A stretch of DNA of 64,000 nt. It comes from Clostridiales bacterium. GTDB taxonomy: Bacteria; Bacillota; Clostridia; Saccharofermentanales; Saccharofermentanaceae. Below the pieces are notes generated by a model. The model ran no database searches. It was given only the letters and a program-made list of their open reading frames with translations, and was not told the DNA's origin. Where the stretch lies: the NCBI GenBank assembly GCA_017510605.1, contig JAFWMQ010000001.1, positions 62,001 to 126,000 of the forward strand, given 5' to 3'. Positions 25,748 to 35,065 of the stretch are shown in pieces (position 1 is the first letter of the stretch; each line of letters begins with the position of its first letter). The translations under genes were made by a program, and so were the position numbers.

Positions 25748-26914
25748 TTACTTGTTCCCCTTTCCTCTATTGTGAGTTATACAGAGCATTTCACAGTTAG
25801 AAATATCAGTTGCGCCGCCTTTCTTCCATGCTGTTGTATGATCAGCATCCATTTCATTAATCTTGTAAATTCTGGTCTTATTGGCGTTACTGCCAATAGC
25901 ACACAACGGACAGTTAGACACACCATCAGCTTTTGCCTTTGTTGTCTGTTGTGTATATACAGTTCTCTTTGTACTTTCATCGAATACTCTGATATTAAGT
26001 AATTCCGGTTTTGACTCATCAGATAGGATATATTCGATAATACCCTTCTTATTAGTTACTTGAGGGTCACCCAACAAATCATCCATACGTTTTGTAATGG
26101 CATCTTTAGAATATGCTTTTGTATGGTAATCCTTATATAATCTGCCCCATTCAAGACCGCACATCTCCTTGCCTGTATAGTCGAATATGCTGTCAATCCA
26201 ATCTATTACGGTACTAAAGTGATTCTTCAACTCGGTAATATCGGATTTATCGCGGTGTTTAGCCATATAGTCATCTATATTGCCATCTGATACCCAATCT
26301 AATGCCCTTTCGAGTACAGCCTGACGTCTCGGGTCACCCTTAACATAAGTCAGCCAACGATTCATATTGGCATTACTGGCATTAGAAAACTCTTTTCTTG
26401 CCAAATTGACAAATGGTCCATGATAAGAAGCATTTCGGAGCTCTTGTTGAACTAGCGGAACACCTGCAATGTTAATAGTCTCAAACCAAGCCTGTATTTC
26501 AGAAGGCTCTCCCTCACAGACATATATTGTCAAAGGTGCATTCAAGATTCTATTACGGTCATCTTCGTCGAGACTATCTATATATCTAGTCTTTCCATTC
26601 CATTCAACAGCAAAAGGCCATGTGCGATTAACAAATCTTGCAAACGAAGTTATACGCTGCTGACCGTCAAGAACCTCATACATACCATCTTTATTCTTAA
26701 CAAAATAGATAAGTCCCAACGGATATCCTTTAAGAAGTGACTCAATAACGGCAACGTCTCTCTTACCATCTCCATATATATAGTTACGCTGATATTCAGG
26801 CTGAATTATCAGTTTTCCATCAAGACCAAACAAGCCCTTTTCTTCATTTTTATCGTAAATGAACCCTTTACAAATATCTGAAACAGTCCAATCGGTAAAA
26901 AGAGTAGTAATCAT
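25748..26914 (-). CDS. DUF262 (ParB/Srx-like NTPase) protein with C-terminal HNH nuclease
   Basis: This 388-residue protein has an N-terminal DUF262 domain: PEYQRNY (about 38), [12 protein letters not shown] and the signature [11 protein letters not shown]. These motifs are shared with GmrS of modification-dependent restriction. A helical middle (140-320) follows. The last 60 residues form an HNH zinc-type nuclease: [37 protein letters not shown]. It lies 2 bases after the second methyltransferase and 1 base before the GIY-YIG gene, so the set is one operon. The likely role is the nucleotide-dependent cutting subunit of a restriction system guarded by the two methyltransferases; this is inference. 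Confidence 0.88.
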   Translation of the reverse strand: MITTLFTDWTVSDICKGFIYDKNEEKGLFGLDGKLIIQPEYQRNYIYGDGKRDVAVIESLLKGYPLGLIYFVKNKDGMYEVLDGQQRITSFARFVNRTWPFAVEWNGKTRYIDSLDEDDRNRILNAPLTIYVCEGEPSEIQAWFETINIAGVPLVQQELRNASYHGPFVNLARKEFSNASNANMNRWLTYVKGDPRRQAVLERALDWVSDGNIDDYMAKHRDKSDITELKNHFSTVIDWIDSIFDYTGKEMCGLEWGRLYKDYHTKAYSKDAITKRMDDLLGDPQVTNKKGIIEYILSDESKPELLNIRVFDESTKRTVYTQQTTKAKADGVSNCPLCAIGSNANKTRIYKINEMDADHTTAWKKGGATDISNCEMLCITHNRGKGNK

Positions 26915-26916
26915 AT

Positions 26917-28122
26917 TTATCTCTCCTTTCGACGAATAAAAATGCGTTCACAGCTACCAGCCTGAACAGTTCTTTTTCCATTTGTATAATAAATTGTCTT
27001 ATGGTCATTTCTTTCAAATACAGGACAAGCACCGAATGTGCTACCAGTTCTTCCTGTCGGCTTTCCTTCCTGCGTATATCCGATATAGGTTCTATAATCA
27101 TTATTTAAATTTAATGAGTCTTTATTACTTCCAGCAGTAGGTATTCCGACTAATTCAAACTGATCCGGATTATACTTATCCATAAAAGTGATAGGCACTC
27201 CCATCAATTCATCATAGTCAGATGGAATACATTCAGTGAATTTAACATCAATAGCATCATAGTTATCATAACGGGGATAATCAGTGTATCCATATTCGGC
27301 TAGATGTTTCTTAAGCTTTTTGTTGTATTTTAGGTTGTGTTCTTTAGTGTCAAGCTGTAGCCATTCGTGACGTTGTCCATGTTCTATATTTGTAAACCAT
27401 CTAACTCCTTTAACACGAATATACTTGCGGCCGTCTGGATCAACACCACAAGTTGAAGCTTCTAAAGGATAATCATCAGGGACGTTAAATTTCCTATCTC
27501 CTGAATGAATTGAATAACCAAGCCAAACCCTATTCTCTTGCAGGAAAGGGAAGAACTCCTTGTTAGTTATTGCACTCTGATTACCGATAATAATGAAATC
27601 TTTCCTTCCCTCTAATATCCAAACAACAAATTCTCTAAATAATGAAAACGGGGGATTGGTAATAATAATATCCGCCTCATCACGCAAAGCAGTTACTTCT
27701 TCAGAACGAAAATCACCATCGCCCTCAAGATAATTGTTAAACTCAATGTCGTCGGTATCAATTCTTCCAGAATTGTCAGTGTCTTTCGTAAGTGTAAACA
27801 ATTTTCCTCTGGTTTCATGTTTAGTTTCATCAAATTGAGGAGATATCATTTCAAACATTGAAATCTGTTGGTTTCCCCAACTATGAGCATAAGAAGTCGA
27901 TATAAGTTTTTTTAATCCAAATCGCTCAAAATTTAATGCAAAATATCTAGTAAAATTACTCCATTCAGGATCATCACAAGGCAAAAGAATAGTCTTATCT
28001 CTAAATACATCGGGGTTATATTCAACATAAGCATTCATTTCAGCTTCAATATCAGCATATTGAGTATAGAATTCATCATTCTTATTCTTTTTTGCTTGGA
28101 TCATATTAGTATTATTTGCCAT
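26917..28122 (-). CDS. EcoRI-family adenine-N6 DNA methyltransferase, second copy
   Basis: This 401-residue protein belongs to the M.EcoRI-like methylase family. N-terminal [19 protein letters not shown] and [30 protein letters not shown] are close to M.EcoRI. The catalytic motif IV is [15 protein letters not shown], and [18 protein letters not shown] comes near the end. It is a paralogue of the gene upstream. The first half is nearly identical in pattern; the middle (about 210-290) and the C-terminus differ, which may change target choice or give a hemimethylation division of labour. The start overlaps the upstream stop as TAATG. It should methylate DNA to protect the host from the cassette nucleases. 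Confidence 0.92.
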   Translation of the reverse strand: MANNTNMIQAKKNKNDEFYTQYADIEAEMNAYVEYNPDVFRDKTILLPCDDPEWSNFTRYFALNFERFGLKKLISTSYAHSWGNQQISMFEMISPQFDETKHETRGKLFTLTKDTDNSGRIDTDDIEFNNYLEGDGDFRSEEVTALRDEADIIITNPPFSLFREFVVWILEGRKDFIIIGNQSAITNKEFFPFLQENRVWLGYSIHSGDRKFNVPDDYPLEASTCGVDPDGRKYIRVKGVRWFTNIEHGQRHEWLQLDTKEHNLKYNKKLKKHLAEYGYTDYPRYDNYDAIDVKFTECIPSDYDELMGVPITFMDKYNPDQFELVGIPTAGSNKDSLNLNNDYRTYIGYTQEGKPTGRTGSTFGACPVFERNDHKTIYYTNGKRTVQAGSCERIFIRRKER

Positions 28123-29276
28123 TACAACTGTTCCTTTCTCCGTATGAATAGTCTACGGTAAGGCATTACAGGAATACCATTGACAATTATTACGCCTGCT
28201 CTATTCAAATCAGAAGCGTTAGAATATTCATCTTTAGAATAAATCTTAGTTCTAAATTCATCGTCACGATCTTGAATTCCGAGTAAAACGAATTGGTCTG
28301 GGTTATATTTATCCAAAAATGTAATCGGAACACCCATAACCCCATCATAGTCAGAAGGAATGCAGTCGGTAAAAGGAACTTCTATTGCATCATAATTATC
28401 AAATTTGGGGTATTCAACACAACAATAATCATCTTCGAACTTCTTTTTCAGTCTCTTATTAAACTTCAGATTATTTGCCATAGTCATAAGCTGTATTTTT
28501 TCGTGTCGTTTACCATGATCTATATTGGTAAACCAACATGCAGAAGCCAAACGCCCCATAACAACACCATTTATGATTTTGTATGCAGAGCCCTCTTTTT
28601 TATTCTCTAGTAACCACTGTTTGCGATCATCAGGAACATCAAAATACATATCTGTATTAAGTGATTTGTAACCAATCCACATTTTATTATCTTTCAACAA
28701 TGGGAATACTTCTTTATACGTGATAGCATTCATGTTTCCAAGAATTACAAATTGCTTATTTCCTTCAATAATCCAAGATAAGAATTCTTTAAATAGTGAA
28801 AAAGGGGGATTTGTAATGATGATATCTGCTTCATCACGAAGTTTCATAACTTCCTTAGAGCGAAAGTCCCCATCACTCTTTAGATATCCATTAAACTCTA
28901 TATCATCCGTATCAATTCTACCGGAGCCGTCAGTATCCTTAGTGACTGTAAACAACTTACCATGCTTCGCACGCAAATCCTTATCAAAAAGAGGTGACAT
29001 CATCTCAAACATTGAAATCTGTTTGCTTCCAGAACTATAAGAATATGACGTTGAGATAAGCTTTTTAAGACCGAGTCTTTCAAAATTCGAAGCAAAATAC
29101 TTAGTAAAATTCGACCATTCAGGATCATCACAAGGCAAAAGAACTGTCTTATCACGAAAAACATCAGGATTAAACTCAATATAAGCATTCATTTCAGCCT
29201 CAATATCAGAATACTGAGTATAGAATTCATCATTTTTAGCTTCTTTTGCTGCTCCGAGACTTGAATTATTGGCCAT
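28122..29276 (-). CDS. EcoRI-family adenine-N6 DNA methyltransferase, first copy
   Basis: This is the first gene of the cassette, 384 residues. The start at 29276 is preferred because GAGGGA lies 6 bases before it; an ATG two codons earlier touches the ribosome binding site. Family patterns are [50 protein letters not shown] and a C-terminal [19 protein letters not shown]. It is transcribed divergently from the DUF5688 gene, with a shared 140-base control region that contains repeated TCAACAC words near 29321-29338. Confidence 0.92.
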   Translation of the reverse strand: MANNSSLGAAKEAKNDEFYTQYSDIEAEMNAYIEFNPDVFRDKTVLLPCDDPEWSNFTKYFASNFERLGLKKLISTSYSYSSGSKQISMFEMMSPLFDKDLRAKHGKLFTVTKDTDGSGRIDTDDIEFNGYLKSDGDFRSKEVMKLRDEADIIITNPPFSLFKEFLSWIIEGNKQFVILGNMNAITYKEVFPLLKDNKMWIGYKSLNTDMYFDVPDDRKQWLLENKKEGSAYKIINGVVMGRLASACWFTNIDHGKRHEKIQLMTMANNLKFNKRLKKKFEDDYCCVEYPKFDNYDAIEVPFTDCIPSDYDGVMGVPITFLDKYNPDQFVLLGIQDRDDEFRTKIYSKDEYSNASDLNRAGVIIVNGIPVMPYRRLFIRRKEQL

Positions 29277-29416
29277 AATCATTCCCTCATGTATCTTTTA
29301 TGTTTTGATTTTACTTCATGTGTCAACACGTTTCAACACTTTTCTTTTCTAAGAAGCCTGCTGCACGCAGGCCAAAATCAGTTTTACAAATTTATCCATA
29401 TATGGAGGTTAAGCTT

Positions 29417-30364
29417 ATGAAAAAAACAAAATCTGCGTTTGACACTTTTAAGGAAATGGTCATAGCATCAATCAAGGACTATCTTGATGATTCGTATCAG
29501 GATTTCAAATTGGAAATCAAAACAATTAAGAAATCCGGATTTGAATACGATGCTCTTTTGGTGAGCCCCCCTGAAGAAGGCACAAAAGTTGTTCCTGCAC
29601 TTAATCTGAATGAAGCTTATGATTTTTACGATAAAAATGGCTCATTCGATGAAACCATGAAGAAACTTGCAGACATCAGAATGAAAAACACTAATCTTCC
29701 TGGTTTTAGCAAGGAGGATATTGTGGACTTTTCAAAGATTAAAGGAAAAATAATCCCCAGACTTATCAACAAGGAAGCTAATATTGAGTATTTATCTGAT
29801 AAACCTCATAAGGATATTGAAGACCTTGCTGTTTTCTATGCTGCAAGGATCTGTGAATCAGATGATTCATTCGGCGATGCTATCATTACTAATGATTTAC
29901 TTCAGCTATGGAATATTAATGAAGCTGAGCTTCATGATATTGCCATGACTAACCTTTCACAAAGGGCTCCTCTCTTCATAAATATTGAGGATGCGTTATT
30001 TGGTGGAATGGATAAGTCCAGCAGTGAAATCGAGGAGATAGATCCTGACGAATATAACATTCCCTACTTCATACTCACCACCCAGCAAAAGACGAAGGGT
30101 GCAGTTATGGCTATTAATCCTTCAGTTATGAATAGGATTATTGCTAAGTTTGGTGATGTTTACATTATTCCTTCAAGTGTTGATGAGGTTCTCTTCACAA
30201 AGAAGAGCAACGTAGAAGATGTCCAAGAACTAGTGCGCATGGTAACAACTGTTAACAGTTCTGACGTTAGACCACAGGACAGGCTTTCTGACAACATTTA
30301 TGAGTATGATGTGGAAACTCAATCCATAAAAATCGCTAATAATTACTCAGCACAGATAGCTTAA
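29417..30364 (+). CDS. DUF5688 family protein
   Basis: This 315-residue protein is of the DUF5688 type often found on Firmicute mobile elements. The start at 29417 is set by GGAGG at 29404; an in-frame upstream extension of 33 residues lacks a ribosome binding site and crosses a hairpin (GCCTGC/GCAGGC, 29356-29372). The pattern fits the family: DTFKEMVIASIKDYL, ALLVSPPEEGTKVVPALNLNEAYDFY, then a late VYIIPSSVDEVLFT with an aspartate-rich middle. No membrane segment or catalytic motif is seen and its role is unknown. It is followed by a strong terminator. Confidence 0.8.
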   Translation: MKKTKSAFDTFKEMVIASIKDYLDDSYQDFKLEIKTIKKSGFEYDALLVSPPEEGTKVVPALNLNEAYDFYDKNGSFDETMKKLADIRMKNTNLPGFSKEDIVDFSKIKGKIIPRLINKEANIEYLSDKPHKDIEDLAVFYAARICESDDSFGDAIITNDLLQLWNINEAELHDIAMTNLSQRAPLFINIEDALFGGMDKSSSEIEEIDPDEYNIPYFILTTQQKTKGAVMAINPSVMNRIIAKFGDVYIIPSSVDEVLFTKKSNVEDVQELVRMVTTVNSSDVRPQDRLSDNIYEYDVETQSIKIANNYSAQIA

Positions 30365-30379
30365 CCTATATAATCAAAT

Positions 30380-30420
30380 GGCCACTCAATCCAGCTTAAT
30401 GGAAAGAGTGGCCTATTTTT
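30380..30420 (+). terminator. Intrinsic terminator after the DUF5688 gene
   Basis: GGCCACTC (30380-30387) pairs with GAGTGGCC (30406-30413) across an 18-base loop and is followed by TATTTTTT. It probably also serves the facing minus-strand gene. Confidence 0.85.
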
Positions 30421-30458
30421 TCTTCAAACCAAACAGCATAAAACAAGGTTTAGTCTGA

Positions 30459-30674
30459 TTATGAATTGGTATCAGGAGTCTTGTTAATGCTTTTACAGTA
30501 AACATCCCAAGCAGTAGATTTGCGGAGCTTATTCATCACCTTTCTATGGGATTCGCTGCCTTCAACCAACTCGTCAATAATCGGTTCTTCCAGTTGAGTA
30601 GATGTATCACTATAGTAATCGTCACCACCAAGCTCTACGCTGTTTTTGGGATTATCATAGCCATCAGGTTTCAT
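30459..30674 (-). CDS. Small acidic protein after the relaxase gene, unknown
   Basis: This 71-residue acidic protein (GGDDYYSDTSTQLEEPIIDELVEG, then a basic helix HRKVMNKLRKSTAWDVY) starts one base after the relaxase stop. It is probably co-translated with the relaxase. It resembles small mobilization accessory proteins in size and place only; no motif is recognised. Confidence 0.6.
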   Translation of the reverse strand: MKPDGYDNPKNSVELGGDDYYSDTSTQLEEPIIDELVEGSESHRKVMNKLRKSTAWDVYCKSINKTPDTNS

Positions 30675-30675
30675 A

Positions 30676-31662
30676 TTAAAGTCCTCGCTCCTTCTGAATG
30701 TTACATTCTGAGTAGCTTCTTTCTTTAAGCTTCTCAGCCTTGTCTATCTTTTCCAAGTGAGATACCTTCTTCTCACGCTCATCTAGTTCCTGCGTCCTTC
30801 TGTTCAATTCAGCGAGTTGCGCTTCGTAATTCTTATTAGCCTCACGAAGATATGCATTTTCTTCAGCAATTCTTTCGTTTTCACACTTTAACTTGAATTG
30901 ACTAACGGAAAGGTGTTTTTCGTTGTTTCCGAGATGTGCTCTTTCATATCCAGCGTTGACCATAGCATTCTCAATGTCATCCTTAACTTTGTTCTGCCAC
31001 TTTTGAATTGGATATTCCTTGCCATCGGATTCAAATCCCATTTGACTCAATGCCTTGGACAGAGAGGTTCTCATTTCCATGCCATTTTTATATCCATATG
31101 CAATGGGAGTAAATGCTATGTGAGCATGACAGGTGCCACCGACTTCGTCATCATGAACTACTATGGTCAAGAACTTAAAATTTGGATATTTATCTTGAAG
31201 TTCCTGCAATTGCTCTATCAGTATGCCCTTAAGCTCCTCTCTCCGAGGATCTTTATTCAGATGTGCTTTGACATAGTTGGAAGCCGATAAAAACTTTCCT
31301 CTGTCCTTAAGACTCTGCCATTCTCCAACGTCAAAATCCGAATCGGTTATTCCATTATCATCTGAACACCCGATTTGCATTACATATTCGTAAATCGGCT
31401 TCTCCTTATTGGGTGAATGTACGATTTCCGAATAGTAATCTAATGATTTCTTTCTGTCTTCACGAACCTGTCCAGCATTATACTTGACTATAGAATCCCG
31501 AAAGATATCATTGAATGCTTCCTGATAGTCGGTCGTCTCACATATTACTACATTCCTAGACGACAACTCTCTGTCAGCATTTTTCGGCTGATAATCCCGC
31601 ATATCGTGTTCATGTGCAACGCGCCCTTGTGCTAAGCTCACACTATAAGCGCCTTTAACCAT
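30676..31662 (-). CDS. Relaxase, MobV/Pre type
   Basis: This 328-residue mobilization protein nicks DNA at an origin of transfer. The start at 31662 is chosen because GGAGG sits 8 bases before it. The N-terminus (MVKGAYSVSLAQGRVAHEHDMRDY) and the metal-binding histidine motif CHAHIAFTPIAYGYKNGMEMRTSL match the Mob/Pre group, in which HxH coordinates the catalytic metal. The preceding VVHDDEVGGT fits the usual HxDE region. The C-terminal 90 residues are a coiled coil (ENAYLREANKNYEAQLAELNRRTQEL). A large palindromic structure lies immediately upstream, as expected for an oriT. Confidence 0.85.
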   Translation of the reverse strand: MVKGAYSVSLAQGRVAHEHDMRDYQPKNADRELSSRNVVICETTDYQEAFNDIFRDSIVKYNAGQVREDRKKSLDYYSEIVHSPNKEKPIYEYVMQIGCSDDNGITDSDFDVGEWQSLKDRGKFLSASNYVKAHLNKDPRREELKGILIEQLQELQDKYPNFKFLTIVVHDDEVGGTCHAHIAFTPIAYGYKNGMEMRTSLSKALSQMGFESDGKEYPIQKWQNKVKDDIENAMVNAGYERAHLGNNEKHLSVSQFKLKCENERIAEENAYLREANKNYEAQLAELNRRTQELDEREKKVSHLEKIDKAEKLKERSYSECNIQKERGL

Positions 31663-31697
31663 AGACATCACCTCCCAGTGTGCTTTTGACATCATCA

Positions 31698-31781
31698 GCC
31701 TCGCATACCTTTGCCGTTTGGCAAAGGTAGCACAATACTAACTTTGACACGAGCGTCAAAGTGTATTGCGCTCTGCGAGGC
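31698..31781. other. Three-way-junction palindrome beside the relaxase, candidate oriT
   Basis: This is an 84-base stretch with nested complementarity. The outer stem is GCCTCGCA (31698-31705) with TGCGAGGC (31774-31781). Hairpin 1 is ACCTTTGCC (31707-31715) with GGCAAAGGT (31720-31728). Hairpin 2 joins AGCACAATAC-TA-ACTTTGAC (31729-31748) with GTCAAAGT-GTATTGCGCT (31755-31772), about 18 pairs with one wobble. Nearly every base is paired. It lies between the relaxase start and the small upstream gene. An origin of transfer, a single-strand replication origin or a structured RNA leader are the options. Confidence 0.75.
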
Positions 31782-31806
31782 TAACAACACTCGTCATGGA
31801 CTCATG

Positions 31807-32016
31807 TTATTGAGCTTCATCTTTGTTCCCATCTACGTTGCTTCGAGAATTCTTCAATTTGATTTCTCTATACCAGACATCATAAACAACCTCAAAGAAT
31901 GGCTGTACATCGTTCATTTTTTCAGGAAAATCTCCTCCAAAAACAAAACGAACAGTTCTTCCGATTGCTTCGTTATCTGCCTTAGTTTGCATCATCATTG
32001 AATTTAAATCAGACAT
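31807..32016 (-). CDS. Small protein of the replication-mobilization module, unknown
   Basis: This 69-residue protein (start 32016 by AGGAGG 8 bases upstream) reads SDLNSMMMQTKADNEAIGRTVRFVFGGDFPEKMNDVQPFF and ends with a charged tail. It overlaps the end of the primase/helicase gene by 8 bases, so it belongs to the same transcript. No family is recognised. Confidence 0.65.
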   Translation of the reverse strand: MSDLNSMMMQTKADNEAIGRTVRFVFGGDFPEKMNDVQPFFEVVYDVWYREIKLKNSRSNVDGNKDEAQ

Positions 32017-33679
32017 GATTAATACCTCCTTCTTTTCTAATAATTCCCCTAAATACTTGTTGAGCATCAACATTAGGGGTACAAAGTGTGCCCAAATCAT
32101 TACCGGTATATCCTTGACGTTTCCATTCTGTAATCCCGAATGTGGATATTAAGAATTCTGGCTTATCCATGCGGTGAGCAACCTTTACAGGATTGTCACC
32201 TGTAACCTCCCAATAAGGATTGGGATTTGCCGTCCATAACTGACGTATATGATTAATAAACTTCTGCTTTTTCTCAGGTGTACTAGCTGGTGATGTCAGT
32301 TTTAACCATTTGATATAAAGCAAATGCAGAAAACCAAATGGAACTAAATCCCACGATAACTGATCGAGAATCTCATCTAAGAAAGCAGCTATGTTATCGT
32401 TATAAAGCCTTACTTCTCTCAACAGCATGTTAGATGCTTCAGGAACATCAAATTCGTCAAAATCATCCATAAGGAATAAGACTTTATACAATACATACTG
32501 TAAGACCTCTGGCCGTTTCAAATAGTCAGTTTTGATGTATCGCTTCTTCTCGCCATCTTCAAATCTCTTGGAGAAATTCACAATTAACAGTCTCCTCAAA
32601 ATTGAATCACTAAAATCAGCAAAACGAGGAAGTTCATTGACACACTCTATGATTCTTCCATAAAAGCAACCAGTGATGGGCGGTAAGTACTTTCTGTTAA
32701 CCATGAAAGGGTCACCAGATACCGCTGCTTTAAATCTCGAACTGGCTTTAGCAAACGAGCCAACAGAATTCTCATCACAAATAATTGCATTTACAAAGAA
32801 GATGTTTGAAAGAGCATATTCATCCGAGAACTCAAGAATCGATATGGATTCGGAATCCGTCACCAATCCTCTTAAAAGAGCACATAATGTTCCTTTACCA
32901 TTTGACCCCGATTCACTATAGAACAGAATCGTTTTTTGATAGTCCTTGTAAACTCGAACCACCGATGCTACAACTTGCCAGAGCAGTTTTACAGTATCAG
33001 GGTCATCACTCAATGAACCCATCCATGATTCAACATCCCAGTCTGTTCCGTCTGTAGGGTTATGAATTATTGGATTAGCTACAGGACCAAAATCAATCCT
33101 AATCTTCTTAACGAATACATAATCAAGTCCTCTTCGCTGACATTCTTCATATCCCAACAGAGTTTTTGACCGCATGTCAAAAACGCCATTATTGACCGGA
33201 ACAAGATAGTCCAGCTTCGTCAGTTGCTTGACAGGCACACTTTCAGAATTGAGCAATCCAAACAGGATTTCCTGAAATTGATGCTTATTAATACTAGGCA
33301 AGTAACGCCTTACTACTTGAAAGAATACATCTTTCTTATTTGTGTAAGTACCTTCATAATCGCCAGCATCCTGATACATAGCCAATTCCATTTCATCCGT
33401 GTTATTTGTGTCGTAATAAGGCACTTTTATTATTTGATGAAATGTAGCCAAGAACTTAACGATTACCGAAACATCAGGTTCGGTTGGACATCGCCACTTC
33501 ATCCCTTTAGGACGGTCTTGGTTCTTTAGGTCAACTGCAACACTTAGAACTTGCATATATCGATTCACCTTTTCATTGGGTGAAGGACACGACCTATCAT
33601 TTATGAATTCGTTAATACAGTCATCAGCTATAGCATGTTCCAATAAATCAAGGGATTCATATGAAATATAATCACTCAT
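32009..33679 (-). CDS. P4-type primase/helicase (superfamily 3 helicase)
   Basis: This 556-residue replication protein has a C-terminal SF3 helicase: Walker A SESGSNGKGT near 270, acidic IICDENSV for Walker B and a sensor-like GRIIECVNELP. The preceding PSINKHQFQEILFGLLNS region is of the D5_N type, followed by the usual N-terminal accessory region. An alternative GTG start lies three codons earlier; ATG at 33679 with AGGTG 6 bases upstream is preferred. It overlaps the 155-residue gene upstream. With the iterons it suggests the element can replicate after excision, or initiates replication like a satellite phage or plasmid. Confidence 0.87.
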   Translation of the reverse strand: MSDYISYESLDLLEHAIADDCINEFINDRSCPSPNEKVNRYMQVLSVAVDLKNQDRPKGMKWRCPTEPDVSVIVKFLATFHQIIKVPYYDTNNTDEMELAMYQDAGDYEGTYTNKKDVFFQVVRRYLPSINKHQFQEILFGLLNSESVPVKQLTKLDYLVPVNNGVFDMRSKTLLGYEECQRRGLDYVFVKKIRIDFGPVANPIIHNPTDGTDWDVESWMGSLSDDPDTVKLLWQVVASVVRVYKDYQKTILFYSESGSNGKGTLCALLRGLVTDSESISILEFSDEYALSNIFFVNAIICDENSVGSFAKASSRFKAAVSGDPFMVNRKYLPPITGCFYGRIIECVNELPRFADFSDSILRRLLIVNFSKRFEDGEKKRYIKTDYLKRPEVLQYVLYKVLFLMDDFDEFDVPEASNMLLREVRLYNDNIAAFLDEILDQLSWDLVPFGFLHLLYIKWLKLTSPASTPEKKQKFINHIRQLWTANPNPYWEVTGDNPVKVAHRMDKPEFLISTFGITEWKRQGYTGNDLGTLCTPNVDAQQVFRGIIRKEGGINHV

Positions 33680-33684
33680 ATTCT

Positions 33685-34152
33685 TCACCTAACAGGAATA
33701 TCCGTTCTATTAGCTAATACTGATAGTGCAAATCTGAAGTCATAATCTGAAATATTAGGACAAAACTCATTCTTAATATGATAGAGCCCATCCGCATAAC
33801 TTAAATATGCACCTTGACAACAACCAGTATCTACAAAAATCGCAGCTACCATCGTCTTTGTTCTAGAATCCTCACGTCTTATGACATCATAGAATGCATA
33901 GAGGAGTGAGGCTACAACATATGGATCTGGATTAGAAGGATAAACAAGTTGGTTATAAGGACCACGATATTCATTTGCGTCATATATCGCCTTATTAAGC
34001 AATTCCATGTATTTGCTTAAAATGCCTGAACGCCTACACCCAGCATAGTATCTTTGCCAATCTTCTACATTTCCTAAAATCATCATCTCTAATTCCCATA
34101 GAGATATAGTTTGGACCATACTAATATCCATCATTAAATGACCTATGAACAT
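33685..34152 (-). CDS. Conserved-looking protein upstream of the primase, unknown
   Basis: This 155-residue protein has a strong ribosome binding site (AGGAGG) and an overlap or near-overlap with the helicase gene. The sequence is mixed helical, with several cysteines and tyrosines (YYAGCRRSG, FVDTGCCQGAYLSY) and no signal peptide. It directly follows the iteron region on the same strand, the place of an initiator or copy-control protein, but no DNA-binding motif is evident. Confidence 0.65.
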   Translation of the reverse strand: MFIGHLMMDISMVQTISLWELEMMILGNVEDWQRYYAGCRRSGILSKYMELLNKAIYDANEYRGPYNQLVYPSNPDPYVVASLLYAFYDVIRREDSRTKTMVAAIFVDTGCCQGAYLSYADGLYHIKNEFCPNISDYDFRFALSVLANRTDIPVR

Positions 34153-34286
34153 TTTAAAAATCCTCCTGAAAATCGTATAAAAATGTCCTAAACCTCAATT
34201 GTGTATTTCAGGCATGAAATAACAACAAAACGAGATTTGTACTAAACTGGCATTGAAAACATTTTCAATGCCAGCCGTTCATTAAA

Positions 34287-34434
34287 TTCGTATTTTGGTT
34301 CGAAATTCTGGGGACAGAAACTACGGTTATAAAATTACTGTTTCAAATCTAAGGTGAAAATTCACTGTTTCAAGTATTATTGTTCGTAATTTTGTTTCGT
34401 AATGTTGGTTCGTAATTCTGTTTCGTAATTATAT
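34287..34434. repeat. Iteron array, four exact-spacing 13-bp repeats plus degenerate copies
   Basis: TTCGTAAT occurs at 34383, 34396, 34409 and 34422, exactly 13 bases apart, each followed by a variable (T/G/C)TG(T/G)-like pentamer. Two degenerate copies (TTCGTATTTTGG at 34287 and TTCGAAATTCTGG at 34299) lie 5' of them. A direct repeat ACTGTTTCAA at 34337 and 34364 lies between. The array sits in a 679-base gap next to the replication genes, which is typical of a plasmid origin. The rest of the gap (to 34831) holds a GTAAC/GTTAC hairpin near 34698 and no gene. Confidence 0.82.
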
Positions 34435-34831
34435 TTCCTAATCTGGCACTCCAAGAGTACCAAGATAGCTTAAACAGACCTTACCACGGCACCCGGAACG
34501 ATGTCAAGAGCCTTTATTCTAAAGGGTTTGCAGGTTACGATACTGTCTGCATTCTTGTAACCAAAAAAGAACTCATTTATCAGGAGAATCCAACCTAAGT
34601 TTACAGGTAACGAAGAAATATTACATTTTCAAAAACAATAATCAGCAGTTATATTTCGTAAAAATCTTATGCATGCGAATGCTTTAATGAAATCAACGTA
34701 ACTCCGTTACTTCACAAATTAAAGGCTCATAAAAGAGTAGTTAAAGAGTTACGCTGATCAGAAAACGAAGTAACGCTTTCTTTTTTCCTGTAAACCGAAC
34801 GAGCCGTAGGCGAGTGAGAACGTAACTTATC

Positions 34832-35065
34832 TTATGATGCTTTATGCAATATTCCGTCTGCATCTTGCCAATAACCAAGTCTCAGCATTATTTGTTCTGC
34901 AATGTCAACACCGAGACTTTCCATTTGACAACACCAGTAATCAGTTTCTTCAGAAGAAGTATTACTAATAGTACCTGAAACAATAGCAGCGTTATTATTG
35001 GCAATTCGATAGGCTTCGTCCCAACTAATAATGCCCTGTCTGTATTCTTCGAAAACATTTCTCAT
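34832..35065 (-). CDS. Small protein at the right end of element I, unknown
   Basis: This 77-residue protein has a good ribosome binding site (GGAGG, 8 bases upstream). It is acidic and helical (FEEYRQGIISWDEAYRIANNNAAIVSG, MESLGVDIAEQIMLRLGYWQDADG), with a Cys-Cys pair in the middle. It is transcribed toward the iterons. No family is recognised; size and place suggest a replication or excision control protein. Confidence 0.6.
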   Translation of the reverse strand: MRNVFEEYRQGIISWDEAYRIANNNAAIVSGTISNTSSEETDYWCCQMESLGVDIAEQIMLRLGYWQDADGILHKAS

